NCBI GenBank assembly: GCA_938028175.1
Contig: CALJAE010000025.1
Location: 1-9,391 of the forward strand
DNA: 9,391 nt
Reading direction: 5' to 3'
Origin: an uncultured Acidimicrobiales bacterium
GTDB lineage: Bacteria > Actinomycetota > Acidimicrobiia > Acidimicrobiales > SZUA-35
Both the position numbers and the translations under genes were made by a program. Positions 1-6,595 of this stretch are shown here, in pieces. Below the pieces are notes generated by a model. That model was not told the DNA's origin and ran no database searches. It saw nothing but the letters and a program-made list of their open reading frames with translations. How positions within the stretch are numbered: the stretch's first letter is position 1; each line of letters opens with the position of its first letter.

Positions 1-1307
1 CCTAGTGCTGCTGAACCAACAATCGTGACTATGCGTACTCGCTTTTCCCACGCACCTTGCACGGTGGCCCGGATGAGAACTTCAGCCCCCAAGCCTGCAA
101 GCATCGCAAACATAAAACCCCAAACGCCTCTGATACGCCCTATCGGGTTGTTAGAAATGGTTGGTACGAGATTAAGTAGGTCGCTTACTGGACCTCTGAA
201 ATACTGTGGGATGGTAAAGAAAACGGCTATCCCCAGAATTGCTGGGAAGGCCCATCTAGAGCGAGTTAGCGGATTGTTCTTTAATGATGCAAGGCCTAGT
301 GCCCCAAGAAATAGTGCTCCGCTGCCAATATAGGCAAGAGCCTCAACTGGGTTTCGATTAAGTAGCCAATCGCCTTCGTTTGGATCGCCAAACGCATAAG
401 GAACTGCCGCTGTAACGAGCACCTTGGGCTTAACGATGGCAGTGCCACCATTGGCTCTGTAGTTTAAGTTCCGTTGACTAATTGAGTCTTCAAACCCCGT
501 CAGCTGAAAAGCTGCGAAACCAACAGCCAACAAACCTAAGACCGACAGAAAAAGTAACGCTTTACCACTACCCACAAATGAATTGCGCAGACTCTTACCA
601 TTCGAACTACTAGAGTGTGCATCCGCTGCAATTCTAACAATTCCGTAAATCCCGGCGACCAAAGCTGCATGCACAATAACAGCTGGGAATCCACCTAACA
701 ACATAGCTGCGAGTATCGCTGGAAACGGCAATGCAGATTTAAGTGTCCGGTCTTGCAGGACTCTCTCAACAGCCCAGAACAATAATGGGAGCCATGCGAG
801 TACTCCGGTCTGTGACCATCCTGTCCATGAAACCTGGAAACCAGAGAAGGCAAAAACGAGACCGACAACAAGTCCAACTGCTGCGGTGCCACCCATGCGG
901 CGCCATAGAAGAACGCTGCCGCCTAAGACGACAACCATTTCGATTAGCTTGGCCGCACCTGGAGCAAAACTAATTGGGGTCACAAAGTAAACCCAATTGA
1001 TCGGATTAAACAAACCCGAGCTCGGTACTGCTAATAGCTCTCGCCCACCGGCGGAAGATGCATCCCAAAAAGCAAAGTCTCCGCCTCGAAAGCGTTCCAC
1101 GCTCAAAGCTCGCCGCGGGATAACGTTGTCCCAAACATCGCTAACGGGAATTCTCGTTTGGTTCCCTTCAAGCACTTGGTTCCATGGTGAAAAAATACTT
1201 AGTAAGTCGACGCCGAGAAACACATTTTGACCGAGAAGTGGTAAACCGATTGTGTATGCGCAAACTCCTACTGCGAGGATCCACGGTAAATATTTTTTCA
1301 ACACCAT
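1..1307 (-). CDS. YfhO-like multi-spanning membrane protein, GT-C glycosyltransferase type (C-terminus beyond window)
   Basis: This reading frame is open from an ATG at 1307 to the window edge, giving 435 complete codons with the C-terminus missing. The protein starts with a short basic stretch and a membrane helix (about residues 7-26), then an extracytoplasmic loop with D34 in GVDLLSIFSPWNQ. The loop continues with FWDASSAGGRELLAVPSSG and FNPINWVYFVTP. This order resembles the YfhO family (acidic residue after helix 1, then a 'Trp-Asp/Asn ... G.P ... NP' loop). Later segments, YIGSGALFLGALGL and GRIRGVWGFMFAMLAGLGAE, also match YfhO proteins. Many hydrophobic helices follow one another. YfhO proteins are thought to transfer sugars from a lipid carrier to surface polymers outside the membrane; the substrate here is unknown. 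An in-frame stop lies upstream, and ATG 1307 is the first possible start, with GTG 1304 right after it. No Shine-Dalgarno sequence is visible. Another GT-C family is possible. Confidence 0.7.
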   Translation of the reverse strand, partial: MVLKKYLPWILAVGVCAYTIGLPLLGQNVFLGVDLLSIFSPWNQVLEGNQTRIPVSDVWDNVIPRRALSVERFRGGDFAFWDASSAGGRELLAVPSSGLFNPINWVYFVTPISFAPGAAKLIEMVVVLGGSVLLWRRMGGTAAVGLVVGLVFAFSGFQVSWTGWSQTGVLAWLPLLFWAVERVLQDRTLKSALPFPAILAAMLLGGFPAVIVHAALVAGIYGIVRIAADAHSSSSNGKSLRNSFVGSGKALLFLSVLGLLAVGFAAFQLTGFEDSISQRNLNYRANGGTAIVKPKVLVTAAVPYAFGDPNEGDWLLNRNPVEALAYIGSGALFLGALGLASLKNNPLTRSRWAFPAILGIAVFFTIPQYFRGPVSDLLNLVPTISNNPIGRIRGVWGFMFAMLAGLGAEVLIRATVQGAWEKRVRIVTIVGSAAL

Positions 1308-1377
1308 CGATAGTTTAGACCAATGGCAACGCCACCGACCAACTCAACTGCATTAAGTCTGAGCCTATTTAGCTACT
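1308..1377. promoter_or_regulatory. Divergent intergenic promoter region between YfhO-like gene and SGNH/MBOAT operon
   Basis: These 70 bases separate two divergent starts and so must hold both promoters. On the plus strand TATTTA (1366-1371) ends six bases before the GTG start, and no Shine-Dalgarno sequence lies between. On the minus strand TAAACT, which fits the TANNNT form of actinobacterial -10 boxes, ends a few bases before the ATG at 1307. Both arrangements suggest leaderless or near-leaderless mRNAs. No convincing -35 boxes are visible, so these are weak calls. Confidence 0.3.
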
Positions 1378-2448
1378 GTGAGCACCTGTATTAATAAAAG
1401 CGCTTTCACCCCGGTTGATAATGCTAATATTTCTGCGGTGGAAGTATCGCATAGCGTCTCCGAAAAACCGGGCAAATCGGGCCTTAAAATAGTTCTACAA
1501 TTTGTCATCGGTATGGCTCTTAGCCTGGTTGCCATTGATCAAGCTGTGGCTTTTGCAGAACCTCATATTAACGAACCGCGTCGCTTTTATCATGCACGTG
1601 TAGACACACTGGCAGTCGCCCTTGAAGATCTGCCAGAGCCCGACAAAGTAGATGCCTTACTGGTAGGAACTTCTGTTGTTGAGCGAGGCTTGGATGCCAA
1701 AACGCTTGGGGCTGAGCTCGACCTAGAGCTGCCAGTTAATGTTTCAACCCCGGGTGGACAGATTCCGGTTGCTAGCCAGTGGCTCGAACAAAAGGTACTC
1801 ACCGAAGTAGACCCAGATTTGATTGTTTGGGGCGTGACCTCGATCGACTTTAATGAAAACCGACTAGAGCCAACAATTGATAGCTCAGATGAAGCACGAG
1901 GCACGAAACCTGGTTTCATAGGCGAAGCTGACAGGCTGCTATGGGAGGTATCGTCGGTCTCACGACTCCGAAGTCGTCTCCAGCTATTTCGGTTCACAGA
2001 TGAACTAAGAACTGGTGAACCAACAAGTATTCTGAACCAGAACCCGCTTTCACCACTACAGAATTCCCTAGCGAACCGTGGCGAAAAGAATCCTTCTGTT
2101 GTCGAGCGAGTCACGCGAGAGGTCGTCAACGACTATGAGACGTCTCCCAACTATGTGAACATCATGGCGGACACACTCAGTGACCTGAGAAGTCAGGGAC
2201 GAAACGTTGTTGTGGTTTTGATGCCAGTCGAAAGCACCTATGTCGAGGTTCACCCCAATGGGGCAGCCGATTACGCTGACTTCCGCTCAATCGTAACCGA
2301 AAGAGTCGCAAGCCTCGATGTGCCCCTACTCGACTATTCGTTCGCCCTAGATGACGGGGATTTTGCGGACTTCACCCACCTAAACGTTGAAGGTGGCACC
2401 AAGCTGACTAACCGGCTAGCCGATGATCTTGCAGAGCTTGGCTTCTAG
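1378..2448 (+). CDS. Membrane-anchored SGNH/GDSL hydrolase-like protein, partner of the MBOAT acyltransferase
   Basis: This 356-residue protein has a polar N-terminus, one membrane helix at about residues 37-60 and an extracytoplasmic domain. It shows the hallmarks of the SGNH hydrolase fold. A nucleophile-type motif VGTSVVERG (S99) follows a hydrophobic strand. A second strand ends in IVWGVTSIDFN (150-159). A third strand, NVVVVLMPVE, begins at about 276. A C-terminal D-x-x-H block, DFTHLN, supplies D331 and H334. Proteins with this layout (AlgJ/AlgX/DltD/PatB-like) work with MBOAT proteins to move acetyl groups onto polysaccharides outside the membrane. The next gene is an MBOAT protein whose start overlaps this stop, which strongly supports that role. 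The usual GDS/GSS motif is GTS here. The GTG start is chosen because it keeps the N-terminal tail and anchor; no ribosome binding site is seen and a leaderless mRNA is likely. Sequence similarity to any named subfamily is too weak to give a gene symbol. Confidence 0.75.
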   Translation: MSTCINKSAFTPVDNANISAVEVSHSVSEKPGKSGLKIVLQFVIGMALSLVAIDQAVAFAEPHINEPRRFYHARVDTLAVALEDLPEPDKVDALLVGTSVVERGLDAKTLGAELDLELPVNVSTPGGQIPVASQWLEQKVLTEVDPDLIVWGVTSIDFNENRLEPTIDSSDEARGTKPGFIGEADRLLWEVSSVSRLRSRLQLFRFTDELRTGEPTSILNQNPLSPLQNSLANRGEKNPSVVERVTREVVNDYETSPNYVNIMADTLSDLRSQGRNVVVVLMPVESTYVEVHPNGAADYADFRSIVTERVASLDVPLLDYSFALDDGDFADFTHLNVEGGTKLTNRLADDLAELGF

Positions 2449-3857
2449 TGATCTTTAACTCCGTCGCCTTTTTCGTATTTCTTGTAATCGCCTTCAGTTC
2501 TTACTGGGCTTCACCACAGAAGTTTCGACCATCGCTACTAGTACTACTTTCATATGTGTTCTACGGTTGGTGGAACTGGCGCTTCCTGTCATTGATAATT
2601 ATCTCGACATTGGCTGACTACACAATTGCACGGGTGATGGCGACCAGTGAAACCAAACAACTTAAAAAGCGACTCCTGGGGCTCTCACTAACCATCAACC
2701 TTGGAATTCTGGCTTTCTTCAAATACTTCAACTTCTTCATTGATTCAGCAGAATCAAGTCTGGCAAGCCTCGGGTTCGATGTAAGTGGGCCTGCTCTCCA
2801 GATTGCGTTACCGGTTGGTATCAGTTTCTATACTTTCCAAACTCTTAGTTACACGTTCGATGTCTATAGAGAAAGGATTCAGCCAGAGAAAAACCTAATG
2901 ACATTTGCTGCGTTCGTTTCATACTTTCCACAGCTCGTTGCTGGACCAATCGAACGTGCGCAGGCATTACTCCCCCAGCTTCAACGTAAAGCGGTTTTCC
3001 CAACAGCGGCTGTCGCAAAAAGTGCAGCGGCACTGATCGTTACCGGGTTGTTTAAGAAGATCGTGATCGGCGATGCTGTTGCCACTATTGTCGAGACCCG
3101 CTTTGCTGATCCATCAGCTCACGGAACAATCTCATTGTGGTTTGGCGTCTACGCTTTTGCTCTCCAGATCTATGGTGACTTCGCTGGTTACTCTTCTATC
3201 GCTCGCGGCGTTTCCAGATTATTTGGAATCGAACTGATTAGAAACTTTGAGCAACCGTATTTATCTAAGAGCATCACCCAGTTCTGGCGCACCTGGCATA
3301 TCTCACTATCTAACTGGCTACACGACTATCTATATGTTTCGCTAGGCGGAAACCGCAAGGGCACAAGCCGAACCTATATAAATCTGATGGCTACGATGGT
3401 CCTCGGTGGGTTATGGCACGGCGCATCCTGGAACTTTGTTCTTTGGGGAACTATTCATGGCGTGCTACTTGCTGGCCACAGGCTCCTTGGCGCCTATGAG
3501 AACCGTGGAATGCCAAGCGCTCCTAGACTCAGAGACCTCCCAGCTATCCTTCTAACCTTCCATTTAGTGGCAGCAGCCTGGGTTCCGTTTAGAGCCCAGT
3601 CGTTTGGTCAGACCATGGATTACTTTGGTGGTTTAGTCACTTGGTCCAGTGGCTTGCCGGCAGCCAGAGTTGCGCTCTTTGTTGCCGTGCTTCTAGCGAC
3701 TATGATCACTCTGGATCTGATTGATCGCAACAGAACCAAGCTAAAGCCACTTCAGTGGCATCCTGTTGTGCACGGTATCGCTACCGGTATCGCTATCTCA
3801 AGTGTTCTCGCCTTTTCAGGCGGAGAACCCGTTGAGTTTATCTACTTCCAGTTCTAG
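2448..3857 (+). CDS. MBOAT-family O-acyltransferase, AlgI/DltB type
   Basis: This 469-residue polytopic membrane protein has the usual length and features of AlgI-like MBOAT enzymes. The N-terminus MIFNSVAFFVFLVIAF is typical. The core holds GISFYTFQTLSYTFDVYR (124-141), FVSYFPQLVAGPI (156-168), YGDFAGYSS (242-250), FWRTWHISLSNWLHDYLY (279-296) and the active-site segment GGLWHGASWNFVLWG (320-334). H324 matches the invariant catalytic histidine and H284 a second conserved one. The C-terminus ends in FIYFQF, which is also common in the family. These enzymes pass an acyl group, usually acetyl from acetyl-CoA, across the membrane onto alginate-like polysaccharides, peptidoglycan or teichoic acids. 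The G of the upstream TAG stop is the first base of this GTG start, so translation is almost certainly coupled to the SGNH-like partner. The acceptor glycan cannot be read from the sequence. Confidence 0.92.
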   Translation: MIFNSVAFFVFLVIAFSSYWASPQKFRPSLLVLLSYVFYGWWNWRFLSLIIISTLADYTIARVMATSETKQLKKRLLGLSLTINLGILAFFKYFNFFIDSAESSLASLGFDVSGPALQIALPVGISFYTFQTLSYTFDVYRERIQPEKNLMTFAAFVSYFPQLVAGPIERAQALLPQLQRKAVFPTAAVAKSAAALIVTGLFKKIVIGDAVATIVETRFADPSAHGTISLWFGVYAFALQIYGDFAGYSSIARGVSRLFGIELIRNFEQPYLSKSITQFWRTWHISLSNWLHDYLYVSLGGNRKGTSRTYINLMATMVLGGLWHGASWNFVLWGTIHGVLLAGHRLLGAYENRGMPSAPRLRDLPAILLTFHLVAAAWVPFRAQSFGQTMDYFGGLVTWSSGLPAARVALFVAVLLATMITLDLIDRNRTKLKPLQWHPVVHGIATGIAISSVLAFSGGEPVEFIYFQF

Positions 3858-3863
3858 TCGTTT

Positions 3864-5282
3864 CTAAGCTTCCCAGACTGCAGTATCAGGATGGAACTGG
3901 CTCCATGCAAACCAGAACGCCTGGTGACTGACGATCTCTTCGCCATCGGCATCGAATGACTTGAGTCCACCACCATCGAGCTCTAGAGTTACTCCGTCAA
4001 GCTCCACAGTCTCGCCTGCTTCTAGAGCCTCTCTCGAAGCGTTAGAAGGGAAAGCAATTGTGCTGCCGTCTTCGGTGATAACTCCAATAACGTCTTCTTG
4101 AATTGGCAGTCTTGGGTCGACGTTGCCGACGGCGAAGATTGGCCCATCAGCGTCACGGTTGTTTCTAAAGTCAAAGTTCTGGCCGAGTGAATCTTCTTCA
4201 ATTAGGACTGTTGTGTCTGGGTTGGATTCTTTCCACTCACCCCAGGTAGTTACAAGAACGGTTGCTTGGTCTAGCTGCACGCCTTCATCGGCTAGTGGAC
4301 CTGTTACTGCTTCTCCAGTGAAGGTGTCAAAAACTGATCTCGACTCAACATCGAACATTACTTTGTTGCTGCGAATAAGCAGTCCTGAGGTACGCAAGAT
4401 TGGCCGCTCAACACCGTCAGGAACTTCGTCTGTGAAGAACACCTGAGCCGATCCACAAAGTGTGCAATAAGGCATACCGAAGTCACGACCACCAAGTGTG
4501 TCGTTAACCATTTCACGAACTTCCATGATCTGTCTTGGGTATGCCCTAGTCTCACCATTGATCTCAACGCCAAAAATCACATCATCATCGGCTAGCCAGG
4601 TGGTCTCCTCCACAGATGCAACTTCTGGGTTATCGATCGCTGCGATACAGTTACACAGTTCGGTCGGATTGTACTCTCGGTTGTCGATATCCACTCCACC
4701 CCATGACACGTGACGCCAGTCGACTTCACGACCGTCTTCAAACAGTTGCTCCCACTCGGGCTGGAACTGACTAAACAGAGTTCGCTTGTTGTCTAGGTAG
4801 CCGGGATAATCTGGAATGTCCCACGCTATAAGCGGATTGTTTAGACCAAGCCATGGCCCGCCAGGGTCGTCAATAATATCAACGCCTGTTAATTGAGAAC
4901 CAACAGTTACTAGATCGTTGCGCATCTCGAAAGAACCACTCCATCTAAGTAAGTCACTCACAAACCATGCGAGTCGAGCGTCACCTGAGTTACCGATCGT
5001 TTGCAAAGCTGAACGATGCTGCTCTGTGTAGACATCTTGCAGAGGGGGGATATCTTGCAGGGCCTCAACCGCTGCTACTAACTCTGGAGAGAGCTCCCCT
5101 TCGCCAAAGGCCGGGGCAGGTCCAAGGTTGTTTAGGTCAAGAGTCGCTGGTGCCGCAAATTCATCAACAGTCTGATCTGAGTCGCTGTCTGGTTCGGCTA
5201 AGTCATCAGTTCCACAGGCTGTTGCACCTACTGCTAAACCCAGCGGCAGTAGCCATTTAAGATGCTTTCTAGAAATTTCCAT
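3864..5282 (-). CDS. DUF3179 domain-containing putative lipoprotein
   Basis: This 472-residue protein begins with a basic N-terminus, a hydrophobic stretch and VGATAC, so C23 is the probable lipid-modified cysteine, although alanine at -3 is not the commonest choice. A low-complexity acidic linker follows to about residue 45. Residues 60-200 form an alpha-rich region often seen before DUF3179. The DUF3179 domain spans about 205-471. Recognisable blocks are VIFGVEINGETRAYP (235-249), VNDTLGG (259-265), PYCTLCGSAQVF (271-282), TSGLLIRSNKVMFDVESRS (298-316), TFTGEAVTGPL (320-330) and HQAFWFAWSQFHPDT (453-467). C273 and C276 form the CxxC signature of the family, and C210/C212 add a CxC just before the domain. 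The usual His-Glu before IVND is Arg-Glu here (R256-E257). The biochemical function of DUF3179 is unknown; it is found in exported proteins of marine bacteria and archaea. The stop lies six bases from that of the convergent MBOAT gene. Confidence 0.85.
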   Translation of the reverse strand: MEISRKHLKWLLPLGLAVGATACGTDDLAEPDSDSDQTVDEFAAPATLDLNNLGPAPAFGEGELSPELVAAVEALQDIPPLQDVYTEQHRSALQTIGNSGDARLAWFVSDLLRWSGSFEMRNDLVTVGSQLTGVDIIDDPGGPWLGLNNPLIAWDIPDYPGYLDNKRTLFSQFQPEWEQLFEDGREVDWRHVSWGGVDIDNREYNPTELCNCIAAIDNPEVASVEETTWLADDDVIFGVEINGETRAYPRQIMEVREMVNDTLGGRDFGMPYCTLCGSAQVFFTDEVPDGVERPILRTSGLLIRSNKVMFDVESRSVFDTFTGEAVTGPLADEGVQLDQATVLVTTWGEWKESNPDTTVLIEEDSLGQNFDFRNNRDADGPIFAVGNVDPRLPIQEDVIGVITEDGSTIAFPSNASREALEAGETVELDGVTLELDGGGLKSFDADGEEIVSHQAFWFAWSQFHPDTAVWEA

Positions 5283-5337
5283 AACCGACTAAACCCCTGT
5301 CTAAGTTTGCTTTATTCCACTAGTCTGCACTCTAGGC

Positions 5338-5373
5338 TAAAACAAGTTTGGGGCCCCTCTCGGGACCCCAAAC
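5338..5373 (-). terminator. Rho-independent terminator of the RskA-like lipoprotein gene
   Basis: Read on the minus strand, GTTTGGGGTCCC pairs with GGGGCCCCAAAC around a GAGA loop. This makes a continuous 12-pair stem with one G-U wobble, followed by TTGTTTTA. Plus-strand RNA would have a C-A mismatch at the wobble position and no U-rich tail, so the hairpin works best on the minus strand. GAGA is a stable GNRA-type tetraloop. The stem starts about 30 bases past the stop at 5403 and probably separates this transcript from the DUF3179 gene downstream. Confidence 0.85.
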
Positions 5374-5402
5374 CAATAACTTTTCGCAGTTAGTCTAAAT
5401 TA

Positions 5403-6401
5403 TTAAACTAGCTCTGCATCCACAGTTGGGAATGAAGAGTCGTCAGCTTCTAGGTCGTAGTCAACCCTTGCTTCAGCGTCTTCTGGTGCTTCACCAACGA
5501 ATGGCTTTAGCACGAACGGAGCTTCAGAATCATCTGGTACTGGCTCAACTGAGATAACAATTGTCGCACCAGATAGATCTACTCCACCTTCAAGATCAGC
5601 AAGTGCTTCTGGAAGGTTCTCTACGAAGTCTTCACCTGGGTAAGGTGGAACATCGTTAGGACCTGTGAAGCCGCTGAAGTTGTCTGGAGCTAGTGGATCA
5701 GTGAACTGACCTGTTGAGTAAGGTACACCGTCGATTACAGCCCAACCTTCGTAAGTCCAGCCAACTGGAAGCTCTGGAAGGTCAAGTGTTCCTTCTGGCT
5801 CACCTGAAGCAAGGCTTAGGAACCAAACACCAGCAAGGTCGTTGTCTTCAACGTCATCAGATGGAGTAGCGAATGTGAAGCTACCTGTTCCTTCTGAGAA
5901 GTCAGTTCCAAGAGCACCTGGGTGATCGATTGTTGCTGTTGTTGCTCCGTCAGCGAATTCTCCGCCAACTAGCTTAGGATCAGATGGCACAGCGTCTGTG
6001 TCACCGTCTGGCTCTACGGTTAGAACGAAGTCAGAAGCTTCACTAGCATCTACGGTTGATCCGAATGCACCTTCGAATGGCTCACCGTCTACAGTTGTGA
6101 AGTTACCTTCAGCATCTACGTTGAACTTACCTGTTGAGTAAGGCTCACCATCGACAAGAACCCAACCTTCGTAGTGAACGCCGTTTTCTAGCGGTTCTAG
6201 ACCATTAGAAGTAAGACTGATCTCGGTTACGATTTCAGCTGCCTCTTCGGACTCTTCGGTTTCTTCAGAAGATTCTTCTTCAGTTTCCTCAGTTGTTTCT
6301 TCGCCTTCAGCTGTTGCTGTTGCATCTTCATCGTCGCTGGCACATGCAGCTCCAACAAGTGCCAGCGCCAACGCTAGACCTATTATTTTCTTTGACTTCA
6401 T
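5403..6401 (-). CDS. Acidic lipoprotein with two tandem RskA-like (anti-sigma-K type) domains
   Basis: The protein has 332 residues from the ATG at 6401. It has a basic N-terminus, an Ala/Leu-rich hydrophobic core and VGAAC, making C20 the probable lipidation site. A very acidic Glu/Thr/Ser linker covers about residues 22-56. Two related domains follow. Domain 1 (about 62-200) has HYEGWVLVDGEPYSTGKF (76-93) and FVLTVEPDGD (125-134). Domain 2 (about 204-325) has LPELPVGWTYEGWAVIDG (208-225), YSTGQF, PPYPGEDF and IVISVEPVPDDS (281-292). The 'L..LP.G..YEGW...DG...STG.F' pattern and the later 'V.VEP' strand resemble the extracytoplasmic RskA domain of anti-sigma factors, but no zinc-binding anti-sigma domain or cytoplasmic part is present. 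It is therefore probably a surface protein rather than a sigma regulator. A strong ribosome binding site fixes the start at 6401; the upstream in-frame GTG at 6413 falls inside that site. Its own terminator suggests a single-gene transcript. Confidence 0.75.
   Translation of the reverse strand: MKSKKIIGLALALALVGAACASDDEDATATAEGEETTEETEEESSEETEESEEAAEIVTEISLTSNGLEPLENGVHYEGWVLVDGEPYSTGKFNVDAEGNFTTVDGEPFEGAFGSTVDASEASDFVLTVEPDGDTDAVPSDPKLVGGEFADGATTATIDHPGALGTDFSEGTGSFTFATPSDDVEDNDLAGVWFLSLASGEPEGTLDLPELPVGWTYEGWAVIDGVPYSTGQFTDPLAPDNFSGFTGPNDVPPYPGEDFVENLPEALADLEGGVDLSGATIVISVEPVPDDSEAPFVLKPFVGEAPEDAEARVDYDLEADDSSFPTVDAELV
5709..5753. repeat. Direct repeat, copy 2 (RskA-like domain duplication)
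   Basis: This segment encodes the YEGW...YSTGQF block of domain 2 of the lipoprotein. It shares ACCTGTTGAGTAAGG (5709-5723) and CCCAACCTTCGTA (5741-5753) exactly with the segment 420 bases further along. The offset is 140 codons, which is the length of one domain plus its linker. The remaining nucleotide identity suggests a fairly recent internal duplication, or selection on both codons and protein. Confidence 0.7.
6129..6173. repeat. Direct repeat, copy 1 (RskA-like domain duplication)
   Basis: This segment encodes the YEGW...YSTGKF block of domain 1 of the lipoprotein. ACCTGTTGAGTAAGG lies at 6129-6143 and CCCAACCTTCGTA at 6161-6173, each exactly 420 bases from its match in domain 2. The two 18-residue peptides share 12 identical positions. 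Confidence 0.7.
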
Positions 6402-6407
6402 TCGTGA

Positions 6408-6417
6408 CCTCACCTTT
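6408..6417 (-). promoter_or_regulatory. Ribosome binding site of the RskA-like lipoprotein gene
   Basis: On the minus strand AAAGGTGAGG lies six bases before the ATG at 6401 and closely matches the complement of the 16S rRNA tail. The alternative in-frame GTG at 6413 lies inside this element, so the ATG is the better start. Most other genes in the window lack such a clear site. Confidence 0.8.
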
Positions 6418-6432
6418 CGTAAGAGATAATTA

Positions 6433-6453
6433 TTGAATGATCAACCTATTCAA
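6433..6453. promoter_or_regulatory. Inverted repeat in the probable lipoprotein promoter
   Basis: TTGAAT (6433-6438) and ATTCAA (6448-6453) form a perfect 6-base inverted repeat with a 9-base spacer. Read on the minus strand the outer arm is TTGAAT, which resembles a -35 box, and AT-rich TAATTA follows 15 bases later as a possible -10. The spacer is short, so this could equally be an operator around another promoter. It lies about 30 bases upstream of the lipoprotein start. Confidence 0.35.
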
Positions 6454-6502
6454 ACTCACTTCACCCCATCACTAGTCCATGGTCGCCTCTTCGTCATATG
6501 TC

Positions 6503-6575
6503 TGTAACAAAGGCACCCCTGTAACGAAAAATCTTTAATCAAATAGCTAGATTCGGTAGCAATCCGAATGTTACA
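6503..6575. promoter_or_regulatory. Cluster of TGTAAC/TGTTAC half-sites in the divergent control region
   Basis: TGTAACA starts at 6503, TGTAACG at 6520 and TGTTACA (the exact reverse complement of the first) at 6569. The first two are direct repeats 17 bases apart. The third overlaps the end of the inverted repeat in front of the acyltransferase gene. Several similar half-sites in a 182-base divergent gap suggest a shared regulator, but I do not recognise the box. Confidence 0.3.
6551..6569 (+). promoter_or_regulatory. Inverted repeat upstream of the acyltransferase gene, possible operator
   Basis: ATTCGG (6551-6556) and CCGAAT (6564-6569) form a perfect inverted repeat with a 7-base spacer. 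It covers the expected -35 region if TACGAT at 6581-6586 is the -10 box. No T-run follows, so an operator is more likely than a terminator. Confidence 0.4.
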
Positions 6576-6580
6576 AAAGC

Positions 6581-6586
6581 TACGAT
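6581..6586 (+). promoter_or_regulatory. Probable -10 box of the acyltransferase gene; mRNA likely leaderless
   Basis: TACGAT fits the TANNNT form of actinobacterial -10 boxes. It ends nine bases before the ATG at 6596, so transcription would start within a few bases of the start codon. There is no good Shine-Dalgarno sequence, only AGGT touching the ATG. No good -35 box is seen. Confidence 0.45.
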
Positions 6587-6595
6587 ATCTAGGTA

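Noticed and set aside
25..1230. Three plus-strand open frames (25-333, 743-973, 997-1230)
   Set aside because: They lie antisense to the continuous minus-strand YfhO-like frame and their translations are rich in Arg, Ser and Pro with no domain pattern. They are shadows of the real gene.
1590..2129. 179-codon minus-strand open frame inside the SGNH-like gene
   Set aside because: The composition is Ser/Arg-rich as expected for an antisense shadow, and the plus-strand frame has clear SGNH motifs and operon context.
3848..3900. Inverted repeat CCAGTTC/GAACTGG across the convergent ends of the MBOAT and DUF3179 genes
   Set aside because: The arms are only seven bases with a 39-base loop, lie inside coding sequence and have no T-run, so I do not call a bidirectional terminator.
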